Origin: an uncultured Collinsella sp. | Lineage (GTDB): Bacteria > Actinomycetota > Coriobacteriia > Coriobacteriales > Coriobacteriaceae | Reading direction: 5' to 3' | NCBI GenBank assembly: GCA_900550815.1 | Contig: URTW01000118.1 | Coordinates: 1-6,448 of the forward strand | Length of the DNA stretch: 6,448 nucleotides | Part shown: one piece after another, positions 1-3,831 of the stretch | Position numbering within the stretch: the stretch's first letter is position 1 | Layout: every line of letters begins with the position of its first letter | Translations under genes and position numbers: made by a program | Notes under the pieces: model-generated | Database searches by the model: none | Told to the model about the DNA's origin: nothing | The model's input: only the letters and a program-made list of their open reading frames with translations

Positions 1-312
1 CTTGTGCAGCTCGCGGCCGATACCCTGCTGCAGGTGATAGCCGATGTAGCCCTGGGTCATGGCGCCGCACTCGGGCTGCGGCATCTCGGGGGTGCCGATG
101 GCGGCGTGGGCAGCGGCGAATGCGTTCTGGATCATGCCGACCTGCGGGCCGTTGCCGTGGGTGATGATGATCTCGTTACCCTGCTCGATGAGACCGAGGA
201 GAGCGTGGGCGGTGTTGCTCACGGCCTCGATCTGCTCGACGGGGTTGTTGCCGAGGGCGTTGCCGCCAAGGGCGACGACAATACGATCGGGCTTGCCAAG
301 AGGCTTAGACAT
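1..312 (-). CDS. arcC: Carbamate kinase, N-terminal part (cut by left window edge)
   Basis: Carbamate kinase transfers phosphate between ATP and carbamate. In fermenters it usually runs towards ATP from carbamoyl phosphate, at the end of the arginine deiminase route or of ureide/purine breakdown. It is cytosolic. The 104 visible residues carry the family signatures in order: VVALGGNAL at residues 12-20 (phosphate-binding GGNA loop), THGNGPQVG at 51-59, and CGAMTQGYIGY at 82-92. The usual length is about 310 residues, so roughly two thirds lie beyond position 1. The ATG at 312-310 is chosen because an AGAAAGGA Shine-Dalgarno lies at 328-321, 8 nt upstream, and the GGN loop falls at the usual distance from the start. 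The gene is divergent from the operon at 917. Other amino-acid kinases such as glutamate 5-kinase share the fold but lack the THGNGPQVG and CGAMTQGYIGY pair. Which pathway it serves cannot be decided without its left-hand neighbours. Confidence 0.94.
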   Translation of the reverse strand, partial: MSKPLGKPDRIVVALGGNALGNNPVEQIEAVSNTAHALLGLIEQGNEIIITHGNGPQVGMIQNAFAAAHAAIGTPEMPQPECGAMTQGYIGYHLQQGIGRELHK

Positions 313-352
313 TGCTGGAATCCTTTCTGTAAAAGGCCTACAACCCATTAAT

Positions 353-379
353 AACCCGCGTCCGTGCGATACGCGAGTT
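353..379. repeat. Imperfect inverted repeat in the arcC 5' leader
   Basis: AACCCGCGT (353-361) and ACGCGAGTT (371-379) are inverted copies with 8 of 9 matching positions, around a 9-nt centre. The element lies between the candidate arcC promoter and its Shine-Dalgarno. It could be an operator for a dimeric regulator or a hairpin in the arcC leader transcript. There is no U-tract on the arcC side, so an intrinsic terminator is unlikely. The function is inferred from position only. Confidence 0.4.
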
Positions 380-398
380 TATTAAGGTTTATATTCTC

Positions 399-427
399 TT
401 TATCGCTCATTTTATTCATTTTGAAAA
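399..427 (-). promoter_or_regulatory. Candidate sigma-70 promoter for arcC
   Basis: Read on the minus strand, TTTTCA (427-422) and GATAAA (404-399) match the -35 and -10 consensus at four of six bases each and are 17 bp apart. Transcription would start near 392, giving a leader of about 80 nt before the arcC ATG. The -35 box lies inside an 11-bp palindrome, ATTTTGAAAAT (418-428). The surrounding DNA is AT-rich, so chance matches are possible. A weaker alternative is TATAAA at 393-388, which has no good -35. Confidence 0.35.
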
Positions 428-432
428 TAGCG

Positions 433-446
433 GAACGGTGAACGGT
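433..446. repeat. Tandem 7-bp repeat upstream of the arcC promoter
   Basis: GAACGGT occurs twice head to tail (433-439 and 440-446), just upstream of the candidate arcC -35 box. Short tandem direct repeats there are typical of sites for response regulators or other activators that bind as head-to-tail dimers. Only the exact duplication is seen; the regulatory role is inference. Confidence 0.3.
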
Positions 447-680
447 CGTTTTTATCCGCTCAGCGTACAGAACCCCAGCTCAGACATATCTACGCCATTT
501 ACGTGCAACTTTATTTAAATAGAGCAGGGATTAGACCAGATTATGCAAACTATATCTTTGCTAAACACAAAACAGGCAGCGTAATATCTTACTCGCACTA
601 TACGAGATTCTATGCACTTATTGGACGAGTATGCAGCCCTGCAATAACACGGCGTTTTTCATCCAACTTAAGGAATATAG

Positions 681-833
681 ATGAGTGCCTATGCCGCGCG
701 TCGGCCGGCAGCCGGCGAGCCGTCTCGTCGATTGCCGCTTCCAGAAAATCAAAAACTGTTATTGCACGCGCAATTGTGGCATGGTACTTTAGCGAAGAAC
801 AGCACGGGCTGGGGCGACAGAGATCTGTCGTGA
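681..833 (+). CDS. Possible small protein, 50 residues, unknown
   Basis: An ATG at 681 follows AAGGA at 670-674 with a 6-nt spacer, a good ribosome-binding arrangement, and the frame stays open for 50 codons to a TGA at 831-833. The product starts MSAYAARRPAAGEP, is basic at its N-terminus, and has a leucine-rich middle followed by a tryptophan- and glycine-containing tail. It has no signal peptide or membrane segment and no family was recognised. The TGA overlaps a GTG (830-832) in the frame of the next gene, which would allow coupling, but that gene has a much better start at 917. Codons TTA, TTG and AAA occur that are uncommon in neighbouring GC-rich genes. A candidate promoter lies inside the ORF. 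It could be a genuine small or leader peptide, the remnant of a decayed gene, or chance. Confidence 0.25.
   Translation: MSAYAARRPAAGEPSRRLPLPENQKLLLHAQLWHGTLAKNSTGWGDRDLS
762..790 (+). promoter_or_regulatory. Candidate promoter for the 917-1860 operon
   Basis: TTGCAC (762-767) and TACTTT (785-790) are 17 bp apart and each keeps the most conserved bases (TTG and TAnnnT), with three of six matches apiece. The -35 box overlaps a small inverted repeat, ATTGC (761-765) and GCAAT (770-774). Transcription would begin near 797, about 120 nt before the 917 start. The match is modest and the assignment rests mainly on position and spacing. Confidence 0.28.
815..830. promoter_or_regulatory. 16-bp palindrome, possible operator
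   Basis: CGACAGA (815-821) and TCTGTCG (824-830) are perfect 7-bp inverted copies around a 2-bp centre. The geometry suits a dimeric regulator better than an RNA hairpin. The site lies about 25 bp downstream of the candidate -10 box and about 86 bp before the 917 start, a plausible repressor position. It also covers the end of the possible small ORF. No regulator gene is present in the window. Confidence 0.33.
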
Positions 834-916
834 AGTTTGGGCTCGGCGACCCCGCTGCTGTCTTCTCCTTATCCGCCAGCGAGCCCCTTGAGCGACGGAT
901 TGAGGAGGTCCTTACT

Positions 917-1333
917 ATGACAAAAATGCTCAAGATTACGCTGAATGGCGAGACGTTTCTCGCCGACATGCTCTGGGACAAGGCTCCCGAGGCATGCAAG
1001 CTGTTCGAATCATCCTGTCCAGTCGAGTCACGTATCTTTTCGGCCAAGATCTGCGATGCCGAGGTGACGTATCCTGTCTCGGGCCCCATCGCCAATTACG
1101 AGCACATCGAGAACCCCGTCTTTCACGAGCCGGCGGGCGCCGTGAGCTGGTATGGCGGCTGGTCGTCAATTTGCATCTTCTTTGACGTGTGCGAGCCCTT
1201 TGGCACCTGCAACATGTTCGCCCGCATCTGCGAAGCCGACCGCAAGCGCTTTGCCGCCGCCTGCCGCAATGTCTGGGATAACCAGGGCATGTACATTAAA
1301 AACGAAATCGTCGAGATCGAAACGGAGGCCTAA
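917..1333 (+). CDS. DUF3830-like / cyclophilin-like fold small protein
   Basis: This 138-residue cytosolic protein has no signal peptide or membrane segment. It resembles DUF3830 and related cyclophilin-like proteins: an N-terminal strand (LKITLNGETFLADM, 5-18), a helix carrying the AP.AC pattern (APEACKLF, 23-30), and a C-terminal part with ENPVF (65-69), a PAG turn (72-74) and WYGGWSSICIFFD (78-90), like the strand pair of the fold. No biochemical activity is established for this group as far as I can say. It is unusually cysteine-rich for a small cytosolic protein. The ATG at 917 is preferred over the open frame from 503 because AGGAGG at 903-908 lies 8 nt upstream. The next gene begins 2 nt after its stop, so the two form one operon. 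It lies divergent to carbamate kinase, which makes a nitrogen-compound role possible but unproven. The family call is from pattern recognition only. Confidence 0.72.
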   Translation: MTKMLKITLNGETFLADMLWDKAPEACKLFESSCPVESRIFSAKICDAEVTYPVSGPIANYEHIENPVFHEPAGAVSWYGGWSSICIFFDVCEPFGTCNMFARICEADRKRFAAACRNVWDNQGMYIKNEIVEIETEA

Positions 1334-1335
1334 AG

Positions 1336-1860
1336 ATGATGGATTTCAACACCCTGCTCACACTCGACCTTGCCGAGTACACCACTGCACTTGAGGCCCT
1401 CGCCGATCGAATGATGCTCGAGGAACCGCGCGATATCGACTACATGCGCCGCCGCAAGCTCGACACCGGCCGCGAATTCGCCGTCTGGAACTTCACCGTC
1501 GGCTACTGTATGAACGCCGCCGACGCCCTCTCCCTCCTGCGAGCCCAGGCCAACGAAAACGCCAACGACGGCACCGCCGACCTCGCAACGATCAACAACA
1601 GCGCCGCACGCCTGTGCGACTGGTTCTCGGGCGCCTTCGACGTCACCGGCAAAATGGATGCCACGACGGCAATCCTCGCCCACAGCCGCGACCTCTACGC
1701 CCAGGTAGAGACTCACGAACAGTTCGCGTCCCTCACCCGCGCCACCGAGCGCTATCTGGTCCAGCTCCAATTTTGGGTCGACCGCCAGATTCCCTGGCCG
1801 GCTATTAGCGACCTCGTCCACGGCTACCGCCTACGCACAGAGAGCGGCGAGACAAGGTAA
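1336..1860 (+). CDS. Hypothetical helical protein coupled to the DUF3830-like gene
   Basis: I do not recognise this 174-residue protein. It looks mostly alpha-helical and soluble, with no signal peptide, transmembrane segment, metal-binding cluster or nucleotide-binding loop. Visible features are an acidic N-terminus, a basic patch YMRRRKLDTGREF near residues 36-48, a central helix with YCMNAADALSLLRAQ, and an aromatic C-terminal segment (YLVQLQFWVDRQIPWPAISDL). The start is ATG-ATG at 1336/1339. CGGAGG at 1323-1328 lies 7 nt before the first ATG, inside the last codons of the upstream gene, whose TAA is only 2 nt away. This arrangement indicates translational coupling and suggests the two products act together or are needed in similar amounts. 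Strong bias towards C-ending codons supports a real, resident coding gene. It is followed by a hairpin at 1915-1948. Confidence 0.82.
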   Translation: MMDFNTLLTLDLAEYTTALEALADRMMLEEPRDIDYMRRRKLDTGREFAVWNFTVGYCMNAADALSLLRAQANENANDGTADLATINNSAARLCDWFSGAFDVTGKMDATTAILAHSRDLYAQVETHEQFASLTRATERYLVQLQFWVDRQIPWPAISDLVHGYRLRTESGETR

Positions 1861-1914
1861 ACCGACCAGGCAGGCCAACAAAGTCCCATCGCGGAACCAA
1901 AAGTAAGTATCAGA

Positions 1915-1948
1915 GGGCTGGAGACGCACCCAACAGCGTCCCCAGCCC
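1915..1948 (+). terminator. Stem-loop after the two-gene operon
   Basis: GGGCTGGAGACGC (1915-1927) pairs with GCGTCCCCAGCCC (1936-1948) at 12 of 13 positions, with an 8-nt loop. It starts 55 nt after the stop of the 1336 gene. The stem is strong, but only CTT follows rather than a U-tract, so it may be an inefficient intrinsic terminator or a 3'-end stabilising hairpin. A smaller hairpin, CACTG-TTT-CAGTG (1964-1976), follows it. Confidence 0.55.
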
Positions 1949-2005
1949 CTTCGCAAAGTAGAGCACTGTTTCAGTGGCTTTGAGGCCTATTCGAACCTTT
2001 GCTAT

Positions 2006-2088
2006 CTCCCAATTTTTGTATATTTACGACATTATTATCTGCCAATTTTTGTATGATTTTAGGTAATTCTTTCTGTCAATTTTTGTCA
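2006..2088 (+). repeat. Three spaced 16-bp AT-rich direct repeats before the ATPase gene
   Basis: The 10-mer CAATTTTTGT occurs exactly three times, at 2010-2019, 2043-2052 and 2077-2086, 33 and 34 bp apart. The flanks are also similar, giving units of the form CTSYCAATTTTTGTMW at 2006-2021, 2039-2054 and 2073-2088; the first two agree at 15 of 16 positions. The last copy ends 12 bp before the ATPase ATG. Spacing near three DNA turns places the copies on a similar face of the helix, as expected of protein-binding sites. The first two copies run into -10-like sequences (TATATT at 2019-2024 and TATGAT at 2052-2057). A regulator or self-binding site is inference. The repeats are too short and too few for a CRISPR. 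Confidence 0.75.
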
Positions 2089-2100
2089 TTTGGGGGTTTA

Positions 2101-3462
2101 ATGCTACGCCGTAAGGTCACTGATAGGCTTTTGAGCTGGAAGAATAACTCCAATAAGGCATTACTCGTTACTGGCGCGCGTCAGGTTGGCAAGAGCTATG
2201 CGATTCGCGCGTTTGGAAAAAGCAACTACGCTTCGTATTTTGAGGTCAATTTACTACTCGATGTCGAAGCAAGGAATGCACTTGTTGGCGCAAAGAACTC
2301 CGTTGACTTTATCAACCGCGTAGCCCTTCTTGCGGATGCGCCGCTTGTTGAGGGCGATACGCTTGTCTTTGTCGATGAGATTCAGGAGTATCCGCAGATC
2401 GTTACACTCATGAAGGCGTTGGTCGAGGATGGGCGCTTTAGCTATGTCTTCTCGGGGTCTATGCTTGGGACTGAGTTTAAGGGGATCTCTTCTTTTCCGG
2501 TGGGGTATGTAGAGCACATTGTTATGCGCCCGATGGATTTTGAAGAGTTTTGTTGGGCAAACAGCGTTAGCGAGAATGTGCTTGCAGGCATTCGCAGCTG
2601 CCTTGTCGAGAAACATCCTGTCGAAAACTATATTCATGAGGCGATGCTCAAGAACTATAGAGCTTATATCGTTTGCGGCGGCATGCCGGAGGTCGTTCAG
2701 AATTATATTGATTCGGGTTATTCGCTCGTGAGCACACGTGAGCTTCAAACTCAGCTGGTCGATCAGTACAAAAGCGATATCTCAAAATATGCATCGACTC
2801 GAGCGTTTAACGTTCGGTCGATTTTTGAGCAAATTCCCGTTCAGCTTGAGGCGGAGTCTCATCGCTTTGTTGTTTCGTCTCTGGGTGAGGGAGCTCGCCT
2901 TAAAAAATATGAGCAGGATTTCCTGTGGCTTGTTAACGCAGGTGTTGGATTGATGGTCGCCAGGGTGACGGAGCCACGGAGTCCTCTCAAGAGGACGGAG
3001 AAAACGACAGCCTTCAAACTATACGAGTCTGATACAGGCATGCTCGCATCGCGATACCCCGGTAGCACTGCACGCGCTGTCTATCTTGATATGAAAACTC
3101 CCAACCTTGGTGGTCTCTATGAGAACGTGGTCGCGCAGGAACTCGTTGCCCTCGGGGCGGATGCATGGTACTACCAAACGCGTGAGGTCGGTGAAGTTGA
3201 CTTTGTGATCGAAGGCGCCCACGGGCATGTTGTCCCAATCGAGGTCAAATCGGGCAAGAAAGTTCGAGCGCATGCGGCCCTCGATCGTCCGATGAGCGTA
3301 GGCGAGTACAAAATTCCCGAGGCCGTTGTACTGAGCCACGAGAATCTCAGCAAAGAGGGCAAGGTTCTGTACGTTCCAATCTACATGACGTTTTGTCTCG
3401 ATGAGTTTATGGAAAAGGATGACCCCAATAACGATTTCTCGTTCGCACCCATATCTCTCTAG
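2101..3462 (+). CDS. AAA_14 / DUF4143 ATPase
   Basis: A 453-residue cytosolic P-loop ATPase of the two-domain AAA_14 plus DUF4143 type, common in anaerobes and of unknown cellular role. The N-terminal domain has Walker A GARQVGKS (25-32), Walker B LVFVDE (88-93), a sensor-1-like YVFSGS (115-120) and the family's GGMPE motif (193-197). YKSDISKYA (223-231) leads to the C-terminal DUF4143 domain, with FKLYESDTGML near 305-315. A PD-(D/E)XK nuclease-like signature follows: E341 in GLYENVV, D367 in EVDFVIE and E381-x-K383 in PIEVKSG. Nuclease activity is not shown by this. The ATG at 2101 gives the usual MLRRKVTDRLL start. Its Shine-Dalgarno is poor (GGGGG at 2092-2096, 4 nt spacer). An in-frame ATG at 2053 would add 16 residues but lies inside a repeat and has no Shine-Dalgarno. 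Its T- and A-ending codons and lower GC differ from both neighbouring loci and suggest transfer. It appears monocistronic. Confidence 0.93.
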   Translation: MLRRKVTDRLLSWKNNSNKALLVTGARQVGKSYAIRAFGKSNYASYFEVNLLLDVEARNALVGAKNSVDFINRVALLADAPLVEGDTLVFVDEIQEYPQIVTLMKALVEDGRFSYVFSGSMLGTEFKGISSFPVGYVEHIVMRPMDFEEFCWANSVSENVLAGIRSCLVEKHPVENYIHEAMLKNYRAYIVCGGMPEVVQNYIDSGYSLVSTRELQTQLVDQYKSDISKYASTRAFNVRSIFEQIPVQLEAESHRFVVSSLGEGARLKKYEQDFLWLVNAGVGLMVARVTEPRSPLKRTEKTTAFKLYESDTGMLASRYPGSTARAVYLDMKTPNLGGLYENVVAQELVALGADAWYYQTREVGEVDFVIEGAHGHVVPIEVKSGKKVRAHAALDRPMSVGEYKIPEAVVLSHENLSKEGKVLYVPIYMTFCLDEFMEKDDPNNDFSFAPISL

Positions 3463-3520
3463 CCATTTGAATCCGCAATCCAGCCCCGCCCACGCATCAA
3501 TGCATTTCCCAAGGTGCTGC

Positions 3521-3668
3521 GCGTTTCGCTGCAAAGCCGCGAAAAAGCAAAGGGATAAGAAGCCGCAACAACCACGCCCCCATCCACCCCCAAAGTAACG
3601 CGTGGTTTCGCGGCAAAGCCGCGAAACAGCGAAAGGGACCAAAGGCCCCCACAACCACGTCCTTCATC
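3521..3668. repeat. Two tandem copies of a ~64-bp hairpin-forming repeat
   Basis: Two related units, 3521-3584 and 3603-3668, follow each other with a period of 82-83 bp. They share GCAAAGCCGCGAAA exactly (3531-3544 and 3613-3626) and ACAACCACG near their ends (3568-3576 and 3651-3659), with scattered substitutions and small indels between. Each has an internal palindrome. In the second copy it is perfect: GTTTCGCGGC (3605-3614), AAA loop, GCCGCGAAAC (3618-3627). In the first copy the same stem has one mismatch. The form recalls REP/BIME-type extragenic palindromes. With the next element it fills the gene-free stretch 3463-3831 between two convergent genes. No protein-coding reading was accepted here. 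Confidence 0.75.
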
Positions 3669-3696
3669 AGCCACACAATCCGAGGACGTAGTCGTA

Positions 3697-3821
3697 GCAG
3701 GATCTGAGGGCTGACCTTCACGGACACTCCGCAGGACGAAAGAACCCCCGCCGCACGAAGTGCGCAGCGGGGGTTCTTTCATGTCCGAGGACGTCCGCGA
3801 AGGTTAGCCCTCAGATCCTGC
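3697..3821. repeat. 125-bp nested inverted repeat between convergent genes
   Basis: The outer arms, 3697-3725 and 3793-3821, are 29-bp inverted copies with 27 matches; the two differences are at 3713/3805 and 3720/3798. Inside them GGAC (3734-3737) can pair with GTCC (3783-3786), and the core is the long hairpin at 3738-3780. One transcript from either strand could therefore fold into one very long interrupted stem. An 11-bp direct repeat, TCCGAGGACGT, flanks part of it (3679-3689 and 3784-3794). It begins 11 bp beyond the nifJ stop. No obvious target-site duplication borders the outer arms. It may be an elaborate bidirectional terminator, a MITE-like element, or a terminator that gained extra arms. 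Confidence 0.8.
3738..3780. terminator. Bidirectional intrinsic terminator for nifJ and the ATPase gene
   Basis: GAAAGAACCCCCGC (3738-3751) and GCGGGGGTTCTTTC (3767-3780) are perfect 14-bp inverted copies. Inside them CGCAC (3752-3756) pairs with GTGCG (3760-3764) around a GAA loop, leaving a 2-nt bulge at 3765-3766. The G-rich stem runs into TTCTTTC on either strand, so it can end transcription both ways. It lies 52 nt after the nifJ stop and about 275 nt after the ATPase stop. Confidence 0.88.
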
Positions 3822-3831
3822 GGCGGGAGAC

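Larger units (their letters stand above)
313..916. other. Long divergent intergenic region between arcC and the DUF3830-like gene
   Basis: About 600 bp separate the two divergent genes, long for a compact genome. The stretch around 340-680 is clearly AT-rich and the part from about 690 is GC-rich. It contains the arcC regulatory elements, a possible small ORF (681-833), a candidate rightward promoter (762-790) and a palindrome (815-830). A reading frame open from a GTG at 503 into the 917 gene has no Shine-Dalgarno and no recognisable domain before 917. It may be a decayed gene or plain regulatory DNA. No tRNA or known riboswitch was recognised. Confidence 0.5.

Noticed and set aside
4..351. 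115-residue plus-strand frame opposite carbamate kinase
   Set aside because: The minus strand carries unmistakable carbamate kinase motifs; the plus frame is its shadow.
503..916. N-terminal extension of the DUF3830-like gene from a GTG at 503
   Set aside because: There is no Shine-Dalgarno at 503, the extension has no recognisable domain, and a strong AGGAGG site sets the start at 917, where the family homology also begins.
610..1095. 161-residue reading frame on the minus strand
   Set aside because: It is antisense to the start of the DUF3830-like gene, with low-complexity Ser/Arg-rich content and no motif.
1330..1821. 163-residue minus-strand reading frame opposite the 1336 gene
   Set aside because: It is a shadow of the strongly biased third codon positions in the plus-strand gene. 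It is valine- and glycine-rich with no domain or ribosome-binding site, while the plus gene is coupled to its upstream partner.
2006..2088. A short CRISPR array
   Set aside because: The repeats are 10-16 bp with ~18-23 bp AT-rich gaps, only three copies and no cas gene. Regulatory sites fit better.
1999..2100. TTG at 1999 or ATG at 2053 as the ATPase start
   Set aside because: Both lie in the AT-rich repeat array without a Shine-Dalgarno, and the extra residues are translated repeats. The ATG at 2101 gives the usual family N-terminus.
3019..3654. 211-residue minus-strand reading frame
   Set aside because: It runs antisense through the ATPase C-terminal domain and the tandem repeats; its N-terminal part is only the hairpin repeat in translation.
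3459..3782. Overlapping minus-strand frames in the nifJ-ATPase interval
   Set aside because: They translate the terminator and the two repeat copies (RGFAAKPR-like repeats in the product) and have no coding character.
3697..3821. An insertion sequence remnant
   Set aside because: The outer arms look like terminal repeats, but no transposase fragment or target duplication is seen, so it is listed as an inverted repeat only.
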